Shown here: one piece after another, positions 18,567 to 28,204 of the stretch
Layout of the letters: every line of letters begins with the position of its first letter
How positions within the stretch are numbered: position 1 is the stretch's first letter
Source: Kibdelosporangium persicum
GTDB lineage: Bacteria > Actinomycetota > Actinomycetes > Mycobacteriales > Pseudonocardiaceae
DNA length: 64,000 bases
Assembly (NCBI RefSeq): GCF_013280595.1
Contig: NZ_JAAATY010000003.1
Location: 310,001-374,000 of the forward strand
Reading direction: 5' to 3'
Position numbers and translations under genes: made by a program
The notes under the pieces: generated by a model
Seen by the model: the letters and a program-made list of their open reading frames with translations, nothing else
Told to the model about the DNA's origin: nothing
The model's database searches: none

Positions 18567-19886
18567 TCAATCCACGGCCAGCGAGCCGTCCTGTTGCTCG
18601 AAGTAGCGCCCGCACAGCCGCTGCCGGCGGGCGTCCCAGACCATGTAGCTGCCCAGCACGAGCTGGGTGAGGCTGCGCGTCACGTCTTCCCAGCGGTCCC
18701 GCAGCCGCATGACCGCCAGACGCCCGCCGACCGGCCGGTGGCCTGCCGACCGGTCGGTCAGCAGACACGGACCGCGGTTGGGAATCGATCGCGTGTGCGC
18801 CGCGGACGTGCGCAGTTCGAAGCGCTCGAGCGTTTCGCGCGCGACGACGCGCATCGTGACGGGCATCAGGCCGCGCGCCGGGCACGCGCGGTTCGCCGTG
18901 ACGCCGTACGGGACGTGGTTGGCGTCTTTGGCCGACGCCGTCTTCCACCGGGACGGGTCGAAGCGCTCCGGGTGGTCGAAGCCTGCCTGGTGGAAGTCGG
19001 CGTAGTTGAACAGGAGCACCGAGCCGGCCGGGATGGCGCCGATCTCGCCGGTCGTGATCCGGTGCGCGACGCCGAACAACGGGTACAGGCGCAACGCCTC
19101 GTCCATGACGTCGTCCAGGTCGACCGTTCCGTCGCGCAGTCCTTCCTGCACGTCGGCGTGTTGCGCGATCGCCATCAGCAAATGCGTCATGGCTTCGCTG
19201 GACTGCACGACCGCGGTGTTGAAGAACGTGCCTTGCAGGTACCAGGCCTGTTCCTGGGTGCTCAGCACATCCGGCAACCGGTGCGGCACTTCGCCTGCCT
19301 CGATGCGCTTGACCAAGTAACGCGTCAGTCGTTCGCGCCTCGCCATGTGCCGCAGCCCGCAGCACTTCAACGCGGTCACGACGTCGTCCGCGTTGCCGAC
19401 GATCAACTCGCGGGCATCCGACGGGCAGCGTTCGCCGAACACCACCTCGTAGTAGAAGTCCGCCCAGATCGGCATCATCACGTCCCTGAGCCGGACTTCG
19501 GTCACCGGCCCGCTGAATGCACCGAGGACTCGCTCGGTGCATTCCGCGGCAATCCGCGGTGCGTTGAGGTGCGCTCCGGCCAGAATGCGCCGAGTGGTCC
19601 GCGCGACCTCGGTGTAGCGCTCACCGGCTTCGAGGTGTTCCTGGTGCACCTGTGGTCCCGGCGCGAGCCAGTACCAGAACAGGTCCGACAGCACGGCGCC
19701 GCGGCTGCGTCCGGTGGCCGCGGGGTTTTCGTACAGCGCTCGGAACCGCGCCACCTCGACCTGGATGCCTTCTTTGCCGTTGACGTGCGCGAAGATCCGC
19801 AGCCGCAACCGGACGACCATGGCCGGTAACCAGAACGGCAGGCTGACGAGGAGAGCGAGCAGAGCGCCGAGGACCGCGATCAGCAT
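18567..19886 (-). CDS. Atypical membrane-anchored cytochrome P450
   Basis: 439 residues. An N-terminal helix (about 2-27) would anchor it, unusual for bacterial P450s. P450 features: the K-helix ExxR as EALR (263-266), HPERFDPSRW (305-314) and a heme loop PYGVTANRACPARG with the proposed ligand Cys335. The loop is degenerate: the usual Phe seven before and Gly four before the Cys are Gly and Ala. The I-helix region (219-232, TFFNTAVVQSSEAM) lacks the usual acid/Thr pair for oxygen activation, so the chemistry may be non-standard. It overlaps the upstream oxidase gene by seven bases. Family fairly sure; substrate unknown. Confidence 0.8.
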   Translation of the reverse strand: MLIAVLGALLALLVSLPFWLPAMVVRLRLRIFAHVNGKEGIQVEVARFRALYENPAATGRSRGAVLSDLFWYWLAPGPQVHQEHLEAGERYTEVARTTRRILAGAHLNAPRIAAECTERVLGAFSGPVTEVRLRDVMMPIWADFYYEVVFGERCPSDARELIVGNADDVVTALKCCGLRHMARRERLTRYLVKRIEAGEVPHRLPDVLSTQEQAWYLQGTFFNTAVVQSSEAMTHLLMAIAQHADVQEGLRDGTVDLDDVMDEALRLYPLFGVAHRITTGEIGAIPAGSVLLFNYADFHQAGFDHPERFDPSRWKTASAKDANHVPYGVTANRACPARGLMPVTMRVVARETLERFELRTSAAHTRSIPNRGPCLLTDRSAGHRPVGGRLAVMRLRDRWEDVTRSLTQLVLGSYMVWDARRQRLCGRYFEQQDGSLAVD

Positions 19887-20932
19887 CGGACCTCCCTGAC
19901 GAGATCGCTCGTTACCTGACGTACGGAGGCGCACCCGGTCAGCGCGAGCGCCCGGTCGAGCTCTCCGCGCAACAGCTCCAGGACGTCGAGCACGCCTTCT
20001 TCGCCGCGCGCCGCCAAACCCCACAGCACGGGCCTGCCGATCCCGACCGCGTGCGCGCCCAACGCGAGCGCTTTGACGACGTCGGTTCCGCGTCTGACGC
20101 CGCCGTCCATCAGCACCGGGATATCGACCGCCGCCGCGACGTCGGCGACGGCGTCGATCGCGGCCACGGCCGTGTCCAACTGACGGCCGCCGTGGTTGGA
20201 CACCAGTAATCCGCTGACTCCGTGTTCGACGGCCGTGACCGCGTCAGCCGGATGCATCAGTCCTTTCAGGACGATCGGGAGTTCCGTCGTCTGTCTGAGA
20301 CGGTCGATGTGCTCCCACGACAGCTCCGGCACCATCGCGATGCTGCGCACGCCGCTGTCCCCGGCCAGACCACGCATGTTCTCGCAGTACAGGCCGGCCG
20401 GCAGGTCGTGGAACTCGTTGTGGTGATCGCGTTGGCGCCAGCCGAGAACCGGCGAGTCGACCGTGACGACCAGCGCCCGGCAGCCCGCGTCCTCGGCCCG
20501 CTTGACCAGAGCGTCGGTGACCGCCTGGTCAGGCTGGATGTAGAGCTGGAACCACAGGACCAGATCGGCGCCGCCTGCGGTGGCGATGTCGCCGATCGGC
20601 ACGGTCGACGCCATGCTGGCGATCAGGACCGTGCCCGCCTTCGCCGCCGCCCGGGCCGTGGCCTGCTCGCCCGCCGGATCGGCCAGCCGGTGGAACGCGG
20701 TGGGTGAGAGCAGTACCGGCATGGTGATCCCGGCGCCGAACAAGGTCGTACCGAGATCGCGTCCGGGTTGCCCCCGCAGAACCCGGGGCAACAACCGCAG
20801 ACGGGCGAACGCTTGCTCGTTCGCCCGCACCGTCACCTCGTCGTCCGCGCCACCCGCGATGAAGTCGTACGCGTACCGCGGCAACCGGTCTCTGGCCAGC
20901 GCCTCGAACTCCCTGACCGAGAACGGCATCAT
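19880..20932 (-). CDS. FMN-dependent alpha-hydroxy-acid oxidase/dehydrogenase
   Basis: 350 residues, complete TIM-barrel flavoenzyme of the lactate/glycolate/mandelate oxidase family. Visible sites: YAYDFIAGGADDE (20-32), WFQLYIQ with Tyr131, and the active-site loop SNHGGRQLD with catalytic His247 and Arg250. It should oxidise a 2-hydroxy acid to the 2-oxo acid; the electron acceptor cannot be read from sequence. The closest functional analogies are lactate oxidases and the 4-hydroxymandelate oxidase of glycopeptide clusters. It overlaps its upstream and downstream neighbours (ATGA and seven bases), so it is translated together with them. Confidence 0.92.
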   Translation of the reverse strand: MMPFSVREFEALARDRLPRYAYDFIAGGADDEVTVRANEQAFARLRLLPRVLRGQPGRDLGTTLFGAGITMPVLLSPTAFHRLADPAGEQATARAAAKAGTVLIASMASTVPIGDIATAGGADLVLWFQLYIQPDQAVTDALVKRAEDAGCRALVVTVDSPVLGWRQRDHHNEFHDLPAGLYCENMRGLAGDSGVRSIAMVPELSWEHIDRLRQTTELPIVLKGLMHPADAVTAVEHGVSGLLVSNHGGRQLDTAVAAIDAVADVAAAVDIPVLMDGGVRRGTDVVKALALGAHAVGIGRPVLWGLAARGEEGVLDVLELLRGELDRALALTGCASVRQVTSDLVREVRC

Positions 20933-22491
20933 GTCGTCGCGGTCAGGACGGTCTGGAGCAGCCGCTCCGCGAGGAACTCGGTCAACGGTTTGCGGTGGTG
21001 GTCCTCACTCGTCCAGTCGTTCTCCAGGTTCTCGGCCACGTGGTGCTCGGCCAGCACACTGCCGCGTTGGACGTGCCGCACCACTGGGTGCAGGTACGCC
21101 GCGTCGTGCGCACGTTCGGCGTTGTCCTGCGCGACGCGGCGCACGGTGATGTCGAACGGGTCCACTTTGTCGTGGTCCGGGCCGTACTCGAGCGTGACGA
21201 TGAAGTAGTCGTCAGCGAACTCGCTGTCGTGCGCGTAGTCGACCGGGACCTCCTCGTGGTACCGGGCTTCTCTGCCGTTCACGGCGATCAGGTCGCCCAG
21301 CATGCCGAACTGCTGCCAGAGCGCTGAGCTGCGGTTGACGCGCTCGAGGATGGCGTCGGTCAACGCGACCGGGTCCGCCGGATATGCCACACACGGCCAT
21401 TCCTGGCCATGGTTCTTGTGCTCCAGAATCCGGTGCAGCGCCTTGACGGTGTACCGGAAACCGTGGATGAACCCGCTCGTGGACTTCTTGAAGTCGCGGA
21501 CCTGCATCACCGTGCCGGCGAAGTACAGGCCGGGCACGTTGGTCGACTGCCATTCGCTGGTCTGCGCGGGGAAACGGTCCTTGATCACCAGTTCCGGACG
21601 GCAGTTCTCCGCGAAGATCGACGTGTCGAAGCGGAACCCGGTGCAGGCGATCACGCGGTCGTACGGGATGTCCTTGACCACTTCGTTGGCCCTGGAGAAG
21701 CTGACCGACACGACGAACCTGTCGCCGTCCTTGCGGATGTTGAGGATGTTGCCGTCCAGGATCGCGTTCTGAGACTTGAGCTGATACGTGTCCAGGAAGT
21801 TGTTGTTGACCGCACGCAGATGCCCGACGAAATGCGACTGCCACGCGAACCGCACCGAGTTCGGTCCGGCGACGTGAATGACGGCCGCGGTCTCGACCAG
21901 GTTGTCGGCGGTCTCGAAGGCCGAGTTGCCCTTCCCGATGATCAGCACCCGCTGGTCAGTGAAGTCCTGCGGGTCGACGCTGACCGTGCCGTACGACTCG
22001 ACGAGGTCGATGCCCGGGATGTCCGGCACGAACGGCTGCGACGGACCGGTCGCGACGATCACCGTGGGCGCTTCGTAGACCTCGCCCTTGTCGTCGACGA
22101 CTCGGAAGTTCTCGCCTTTGCCGACTTCCACGACACGCGCGTTGTACCGGACGGACAGGTCGAGCTTCGTGGCGAAGTCGTCGAGGTACCGGACCATGTC
22201 GTCGGCGTCCGGAAAGTACCGGGGTGTGTATTTCGTGAAAAGCAGATCGTGGTCGTCCGACAGCAACGAGTTCCAGTCCATCCGCAGGTTGAACTCGGCG
22301 TCGTCGATGCCGGTGCGCGGCTTGTTGATCGAGATCAGCTGACGGTGCCGGGGAAACGTGGCGAAGAACGAACCGGCCGACGGACCGGCCTCGACTACCA
22401 GGTAGTCGCGGCCCGCCCGGTCGAGGAAGTAGGCCAGCTGAAGCCCGGCCGGTCCCGCCCCGATCACCAGATAATCCGTGGCAGTGGGCAT
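20929..22491 (-). CDS. FOXRED2-like FAD/NAD(P)-binding oxidoreductase
   Basis: 520 residues. Dinucleotide fold 1 is VIGAGPAGLQLAYFL (about 9-23) and fold 2 is LIIGKGNSAFETADNL (about 180). The block INKPRTGIDDAEFNLRMDWN followed by SLLSDD and the PDADDMVRYLDDF stretch resembles the eukaryotic ER flavoprotein FOXRED2/ERFAD and its bacterial relatives, not classical Baeyer-Villiger enzymes. Reaction unknown; flavin-dependent monooxygenation or disulfide reduction are both possible. ATG at 22491 follows GGAGGGGATGTC. It is the first gene of the four-gene operon. Confidence 0.82.
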   Translation of the reverse strand: MPTATDYLVIGAGPAGLQLAYFLDRAGRDYLVVEAGPSAGSFFATFPRHRQLISINKPRTGIDDAEFNLRMDWNSLLSDDHDLLFTKYTPRYFPDADDMVRYLDDFATKLDLSVRYNARVVEVGKGENFRVVDDKGEVYEAPTVIVATGPSQPFVPDIPGIDLVESYGTVSVDPQDFTDQRVLIIGKGNSAFETADNLVETAAVIHVAGPNSVRFAWQSHFVGHLRAVNNNFLDTYQLKSQNAILDGNILNIRKDGDRFVVSVSFSRANEVVKDIPYDRVIACTGFRFDTSIFAENCRPELVIKDRFPAQTSEWQSTNVPGLYFAGTVMQVRDFKKSTSGFIHGFRYTVKALHRILEHKNHGQEWPCVAYPADPVALTDAILERVNRSSALWQQFGMLGDLIAVNGREARYHEEVPVDYAHDSEFADDYFIVTLEYGPDHDKVDPFDITVRRVAQDNAERAHDAAYLHPVVRHVQRGSVLAEHHVAENLENDWTSEDHHRKPLTEFLAERLLQTVLTATT

Positions 22492-22508
22492 GACATCCCC
22501 TCCGTGGA

Positions 22509-22520
22509 CACCTTGAGGTG
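22509..22520. promoter_or_regulatory. Candidate operator upstream of the redox operon
   Basis: The palindrome CACCT-TG-AGGTG lies 18 bases upstream of the first gene of the redox operon, just before its ribosome binding site. It could be a repressor site or an mRNA hairpin. No regulator gene is adjacent. The rest of the 156-bp gap (22492-22647) shows nothing else I can name. Confidence 0.3.
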
Positions 22521-22647
22521 GTGTGACAAGGGATGACTACGCACGTGGCCACGATGCAGTTCGCTGGTCGGACAGCGTAACTTTTCCCAGTATTGGTCTC
22601 AGTGCCGCGCCATTGTGCGCAGCGGGACGAACCTGGTAATGGCGGGC

Positions 22648-23166
22648 CTACGGACCGTTGACGCCGGGTATCCAGCTTTCCGGCCGGCCGCTTTCGGTCA
22701 GCACGTGCTGCCAGTCCGAGAAGCCGGCGGGGGCGTCCGGCGACCACGGCCAGTGGCCGTCCGCGGTGGGCGTGATGATCTGCAGCGCCGGGAAGTCGCC
22801 CTTGCGGTACAGCACGAACGCGCTGCCGAAGTACTCCAGGTAGTGCCCTTTGTTGACGCGCTCGACCGTCACCGGGATGCCTTCGAAGAAGTCCTCGTAC
22901 AGGTGTCCCGGCAGAAACCGCTCACCGTTCCTGGCACGGTCGAGGTACGCGTTGATCAGCACCGGCCCCATGCCCTCCGGCAGGCCCAGCACCACGGCCT
23001 CGGCGACGCCGAACCGGCGCCACGCGCCGACTGAGAACGTGTAGCCCGCGCCGCCCTGGTCGCCGGGGACGTCGATGACCGCACAACCGTTGACTTCGGT
23101 CTCCTGAAGCAGCCAGTCGCGGAATCTCTGTTCGTCAGGGTTCAGCGGCTCGGACACGTCCGCCAT
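22648..23166 (-). CDS. DUF4262 domain protein
   Basis: 172 residues starting MADVSEPLNPDEQ. The segment GAGYTFSVGAWRRFGVAEAVVLGLPEGMG and the later EGIPVTVERVNKGHYLEYFG fit the DUF4262 family (small soluble proteins of unknown function). No signal or membrane segment. Its start lies nine bp after the stop of the membrane protein gene upstream, so the two are likely co-transcribed. No function can be given. Confidence 0.75.
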   Translation of the reverse strand: MADVSEPLNPDEQRFRDWLLQETEVNGCAVIDVPGDQGGAGYTFSVGAWRRFGVAEAVVLGLPEGMGPVLINAYLDRARNGERFLPGHLYEDFFEGIPVTVERVNKGHYLEYFGSAFVLYRKGDFPALQIITPTADGHWPWSPDAPAGFSDWQHVLTESGRPESWIPGVNGP

Positions 23167-23175
23167 TGTGCCTGG

Positions 23176-23820
23176 TCATCCGATCGAGCGATAACTCGCC
23201 TTGGCCCTGCCGAACGCGTACAGCAGGTACCCCAGCGCCAGCAAGGCGACGGCGAAGCCGGCGATCACACCGGGGAAGCTCGGTGCGCCCGGGTTGAGGA
23301 AGCGCCCGTACAGCCGGAGATCGGCGGCCACGTAGTAGAGCAGGTAGAGCAGCGGGTAACCGAGCCAGCTGATCGGGTACCACCATTTCATCGCCCGCTG
23401 GTTGCGGCCGACCACCAGGAAGTCGGCCAGCACGGCCAACGGCGTGATCATGTGCTCTAACAGCGAGTACGCGCTGCTCAGGCTGCCGCTCAGCAACGTC
23501 ATGAACGTGACGCACACCAGCAGCGACAACACGGTCATCGCGCCACGCAACCACGGCGATCGCGGTTCGGCGCGGCCGGTGATCAGCGGATACGCGGCGA
23601 GTCCGGTGTAGACGACACCGGCGAGCAGGCTGGCCTGCTGGCTCAACGCCGTCAGTGGATCAGGCAACTGGCCGACGGCCAGGAAGAAGCCGAGGAACCC
23701 GCAGAACGCCACGAGCAGACGCCATGCGAAAACCCCGGGCACGGCCCGGGGTTTCGGCAGGACAGCGTCGTCGGCGGTCAGTTCGGCCTCACGCGTCCAC
23801 GGCCGCCAGAATGTCGTCAC
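23176..23820 (-). CDS. Pr6Pr-type six-helix membrane protein
   Basis: 214 residues with six predicted helices. HMITPLAVLADFLVVG and the WWYPISWLGYPLLYLLYY region are typical of the Pr6Pr family, membrane proteins of unknown function. The GTG start at 23820 lies inside a diverged copy of the yebC 3' end, so the first twelve residues (MTTFWRPWTREA) are encoded by yebC-tail DNA in another frame. There is no clear ribosome binding site, and a start further in is possible; the hydrophobic part begins near residue 31. Confidence 0.75.
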   Translation of the reverse strand: MTTFWRPWTREAELTADDAVLPKPRAVPGVFAWRLLVAFCGFLGFFLAVGQLPDPLTALSQQASLLAGVVYTGLAAYPLITGRAEPRSPWLRGAMTVLSLLVCVTFMTLLSGSLSSAYSLLEHMITPLAVLADFLVVGRNQRAMKWWYPISWLGYPLLYLLYYVAADLRLYGRFLNPGAPSFPGVIAGFAVALLALGYLLYAFGRAKASYRSIG

Positions 23821-24016
23821 TCACGTGGAATCGGGCACAGTGCGTAGACGTCCCGCCAGCCACCTCACGCATCCACAGCCGCCAAAATGTCGTCACTCAC
23901 ATGGAATCGGGCACAGTGCGTAGACGTCCCGCCAGCCACCTCACGCATCCACAGCCGCCAAAATGTCGTCACTCACATGGAATCGGGCACAGTGCGTAGA
24001 CGTCCCGCCAGCCACC

Positions 24017-24769
<753 letters not shown>

Positions 24770-24794
24770 CTCTCCTCCGTCGTCTACGCGCCAG

Positions 24795-25436
24795 TCAGGA
24801 CGCCCGAACTATCTCCGTGAACAGCCGGTGCACCCGCCCGTCGCCGGTGAGCTCCGGGTGGAAGGCGGTCGCCAGCACGGACCGTTGCCGAACCGCGACG
24901 ATCCTACCGGCGGCTCCCGCCGGGATTGATCCAGCCGTTTCGGCGCCCGGCTCCGGTTCGGGAACGCGAGCGAGCACCTCCACCTCCGGAGACACCGACT
25001 CCACCCACGGCGCACGGATGAAGACGGCGTGCACCGGCCCGCCTTCGACGCCCGTGAAGTCCAGGTCCTCCTCGAAGGAGTCCACCTGCCTGCCGAACGC
25101 GTTGCGTCGCACGATCATGTCGATACCGTCGAGTTGGTGCTGGTCAGGGCGCCCGTCCAGGACCTTGCCGGCGAGCATGATCATGCCGGCGCACGAGCCG
25201 TAGGCGGGCAGCCCGCCGGCGATCCTCGCCTTCAGCGGCTCGAGCAGTTCGAACGTCTCCAGCAGCCGGGACATCGTGGTCGACTCCCCGCCGGGCAGCA
25301 CGATCCCGTGCAGCCCGTCGAGTTCCTCGACCCGCCGCACCGGCCGGACCCGTACATCACACTCTTTCAGGGCAGCTGCGTGCTCCCGCACGTCGCCTTG
25401 CAACGCGAGCACACCGACAACTGGCTGAGCCGTCAA
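24795..25436 (-). CDS. pdxT: Pyridoxal 5'-phosphate synthase glutaminase subunit PdxT
   Basis: 213 residues, class I glutaminase. [26 protein letters not shown], the nucleophile Cys in [10 protein letters not shown] and the FHPE His/Glu pair are all present. It supplies ammonia to PdxS for vitamin B6 synthesis. I chose TTG at 25436 because GGAGGGG precedes it by about eight bases and the protein then starts at the usual place. A Pro/Glu/Ala-rich insertion (about 163-182, [13 protein letters not shown]) extends a loop before the final strand. PdxS is encoded 3.4 kb away, separated by unrelated genes. Confidence 0.95.
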   Translation of the reverse strand: MTAQPVVGVLALQGDVREHAAALKECDVRVRPVRRVEELDGLHGIVLPGGESTTMSRLLETFELLEPLKARIAGGLPAYGSCAGMIMLAGKVLDGRPDQHQLDGIDMIVRRNAFGRQVDSFEEDLDFTGVEGGPVHAVFIRAPWVESVSPEVEVLARVPEPEPGAETAGSIPAGAAGRIVAVRQRSVLATAFHPELTGDGRVHRLFTEIVRAS

Positions 25437-25575
25437 CCTGGGTTCCCCTCCCGAAACGCCTCCTACCAGCTTAGAAGATGCCCTGGGCGTGTGCCGTCGG
25501 CGCCTCGCCGGCCGTGCGCGAGCGCTTCGGCAAGCGCTCCACATTGCTCCGAGGGCACACGTTGACCTGCCCGCG

Positions 25576-26979
25576 TCACCTCGCCAGGCTGTCCTGGTCG
25601 ACCGGGATCGTGGCCGAGGCCCGGCGACGGGAGATCATTCGCCAGCCGACGGCCAGCACGATCACGATCGCGGGCAGCGAGTAGAACGCGATCCGTTCGG
25701 CATCGCCCGCGAAGGCCATCAGGATGATGACGAGCGCGAGGAAACCGAGCGTCGCCCAGCCGGTGTACGGCGCGCCCGGCATCCGGTAGTCCGGGCGTTC
25801 CAGTTCACCCCGGAGCGCCGCCTGACGCAGCCGGATCTGGCAGAGGATCAGCGTCGCCCAGGTCGCGACCACGCCGAGGGAGGCGATGGCGATCGCGATG
25901 TCGAACGCCTCCTTCGGCACCAGGTAGTTCAGCACCACGCCGAACAGGTACGCGACCGACGTGAACAGGATGCCGCCGTGGGGAACGTGCCGCGAGCTCA
26001 TCCTGCCGACGAACTTCGGCGCTTCGCCCTTCTCGGCCAGGGCCCGGAGGATACGGCCGGTCGAGTACAGGCCGGAGTTGCACGACGACAACGCGGCGGT
26101 CAGCACGACGGCGTTCATGACGTCGCCGACGCCGGGGATGCCCAGGCGGGAGAACACCGTGACGAACGGGCTTTCGCCGCCGTTGTAGAACGGCCAGGGC
26201 AGCAGCATGGCCAGCAGCAGCACCGAACCGACGTAGAAGATCGCGATCCGCCAGACCACGCTGTTGATGGCCTTCGGCAGCACCTTGTGCGGGTCCTTGG
26301 TCTCCCCCGCCGCGATGCCGACCAGCTCGATCGCCGAGTACGCGAAGATCACCGCCTGCAGCGTCATCAACGCGACGCCGACACCGGCGGGGAAGAACCC
26401 GCCGTGCCCGGTCAGGTTGCCGGGGCCGGCCGGGGTGCCGCCGATGTCGGCCGCGGTCACCACCAAGCCGAGGCCGACCACCAGGAACACGACGATGGCC
26501 AGCACCTTGATCACCGAGAACCAGAACTCGAGTTCACCGAACAGGCGCACAGACAGCAGGTTCACCGCGAGCAGCACGGCGAGCGCGAGCATCGCGGTGA
26601 CCCACTGCGGCACGTCGGGCAGCCAGCGGTGCACGTAGATGGCCACCGCGGTGATCTCCGCGATGCCGGTCATCGCCCAGTTCACCCAGTACATCCAGCC
26701 GGACGCGAAGCCGGCCCACGGTCCGATGAACTTGCGGGCGTAGGTCACGAAGCTGCCCGAACTGGGCTCGTGCATGACGAGCTCGCCAAGCGCTCGCATC
26801 ACGAAGTACGCCGCGATGCCGCACAGCGCGTACGACAACACCAGTGACGGACCGGCCTGGTTGAGTCTGCCGCCTGCGCCCAGGAACAGCCCAACGCCGA
26901 TCGCGCCACCGATGGCGATCATCTGTACCTGGCGTTTGCCCAGCGCCTTGCGGTAACCGTCTACATCGACCGAGTCCAT
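25576..26979 (-). CDS. Amino acid permease (APC superfamily, AAT type)
   Basis: 467 residues with about twelve helices. Typical of the amino acid transporter family: [19 protein letters not shown] in helix 1, [20 protein letters not shown] between helices 2 and 3, and [19 protein letters not shown] in helix 6. The closest resemblance is to GABA, asparagine and aromatic amino-acid permeases; the substrate cannot be fixed. It lies between pdxT and pdxS and is transcribed with them in direction but has 139 bp before pdxT. Confidence 0.88.
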   Translation of the reverse strand: MDSVDVDGYRKALGKRQVQMIAIGGAIGVGLFLGAGGRLNQAGPSLVLSYALCGIAAYFVMRALGELVMHEPSSGSFVTYARKFIGPWAGFASGWMYWVNWAMTGIAEITAVAIYVHRWLPDVPQWVTAMLALAVLLAVNLLSVRLFGELEFWFSVIKVLAIVVFLVVGLGLVVTAADIGGTPAGPGNLTGHGGFFPAGVGVALMTLQAVIFAYSAIELVGIAAGETKDPHKVLPKAINSVVWRIAIFYVGSVLLLAMLLPWPFYNGGESPFVTVFSRLGIPGVGDVMNAVVLTAALSSCNSGLYSTGRILRALAEKGEAPKFVGRMSSRHVPHGGILFTSVAYLFGVVLNYLVPKEAFDIAIAIASLGVVATWATLILCQIRLRQAALRGELERPDYRMPGAPYTGWATLGFLALVIILMAFAGDAERIAFYSLPAIVIVLAVGWRMISRRRASATIPVDQDSLAR

Positions 26980-27017
26980 AGCTGCCGAACCGTAGACAGT
27001 GGACGCCAGAACGATCG

Positions 27018-27049
27018 AGACCTCTTAAGGAAGACTTAGCGTGAGGTCT
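27018..27049. promoter_or_regulatory. Inverted repeat upstream of permease gene
   Basis: AGACCTC (27018-27024) and GAGGTCT (27043-27049) face each other across 18 bases in the 83-bp gap between the TIM-barrel gene and the permease start. It could end transcription from the upstream gene or bind a regulator of the permease; no T-run is seen. Confidence 0.3.
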
Positions 27050-27062
27050 GCGTCACAATCGG

Positions 27063-28157
27063 TCATCTGACGCTGTCGTTGTGCCGCGCCACCACGTGAA
27101 ATGCCTCCTTCGGTTCCCAGCGGTAGCGCGAGTACGGATCGTCGTAGCGGTCCCGGATCACCTTGACCAGACTGAACGCGCTGATGTCGAGGTCGCGTTC
27201 GCGGACGGGCGCGTGCGGCGCTTCCGGGTTGATGAACGTGTAGACGTGCGCACGTATCCCTTCGGCGGCGAAGATCCGCAACATGCGAGCGATGTGTTCG
27301 GCCTGGACGTGCTCATCGCGAGTGAATCCCGGCTTGATCACCGGCGGGTCCTGCGTGTAGTCGACGATGTCGTAGCCGCCGGCGCCGCGCTCGGGCGCGC
27401 CCGGGTACGTGCAGCAGCCGAACTCCATGATCGTGATCGGCTTGTTCCACGTGCGGAACTTGGCCAGGTCGGCGCGGTATTCGGCGTCGGTCGCGAAGTA
27501 CGGGTAGTAGTCCAGTCCGATCACGTCGAACAGTGACCAGTCGACCGGTTCGAAGAACGCGCCGCCGTACGTGACCGTGCCCCGGAACTGGGCGCGCGCC
27601 GTGTCGGCCGCCTTGCCGAGGAACTCGTTGAGGCGCTGATAGACGTTCGGCCACTCCTCGGGCGGGATGGAGCCGATGGTCGCGATGCGTTCCTCGAAGT
27701 TCGCGCCCGGGATGATCCCCGGCGTGAACAGCAGGTGTTCACAGCCCGCGGCGAAGACGACGTCGCCGCCGTGCTTGCGCAGTTTCTCGGCCTGCCGGGC
27801 CGATTCGGCGAGGTGGTCGAGCACTTCGTGCTGCGGGTGGTCATACAGCCGCGGCTGCAGATAAACGGTCATTCCGCGTTCGATCGCGGCGCGCGCCGTC
27901 GCGGTTTGCCGGTCGATGTCCGTGCCGAACACCGTGATCGACCGACAACGCAGCCGACAGCTGATCGCGTCGAGCTCTTGCTCCATCAGTCTGCGGTTCC
28001 AGCGCGCACGGCTCAGCGGCATGCCGGGAAAGTGCAGCGTGCCGGTGTCGTATGTGACCCCGGCGTCGCGGCGCTGCCCGGCGCTCGCCTCTCCTGCCAG
28101 GCCGAATGCGGTCAGGCCGCCGAGCGCGGCCGCGCGTAGGAAGGTCGCCCGTCTCAT
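27063..28157 (-). CDS. Secreted TIM-barrel (glycoside hydrolase-like) protein
   Basis: 364 residues. The N-terminus MRRATFLRAAALGGLTAFG resembles a short Tat or Sec signal with cleavage near ASA. The mature part fits an (alpha/beta)8 barrel: VTYDTGTLHFPG, DAISCRLRCRSITVFGTDID, FDVIGLDYYPYF at strand 6 and KPITIMEFGCCTY, where Glu would be the nucleophile of a clan-A hydrolase. The usual acid Asn-Glu motif is not obvious, so activity is unproven. Related proteins are sometimes labelled abortive-infection proteins; I see no support for that. Divergent from a TetR gene 41 bp away. Confidence 0.65.
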   Translation of the reverse strand: MRRATFLRAAALGGLTAFGLAGEASAGQRRDAGVTYDTGTLHFPGMPLSRARWNRRLMEQELDAISCRLRCRSITVFGTDIDRQTATARAAIERGMTVYLQPRLYDHPQHEVLDHLAESARQAEKLRKHGGDVVFAAGCEHLLFTPGIIPGANFEERIATIGSIPPEEWPNVYQRLNEFLGKAADTARAQFRGTVTYGGAFFEPVDWSLFDVIGLDYYPYFATDAEYRADLAKFRTWNKPITIMEFGCCTYPGAPERGAGGYDIVDYTQDPPVIKPGFTRDEHVQAEHIARMLRIFAAEGIRAHVYTFINPEAPHAPVRERDLDISAFSLVKVIRDRYDDPYSRYRWEPKEAFHVVARHNDSVR

Positions 28158-28176
28158 CCGAGTACCCCTCGACTGG

Positions 28177-28204
28177 TTGATTGACTAGGATATTGGTCAT
28201 GCAA
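28177..28204. promoter_or_regulatory. Candidate TetR operator
   Basis: Half-sites TTGATTGAC (28177-28185) and GTCATGCAA (28196-28204) match as an inverted repeat at seven of nine positions, with a ten-base spacer. The site spans the tetR start codon and sits in the 41-bp divergent gap with the TIM-barrel gene, so binding could shut both genes. Confidence 0.5.
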
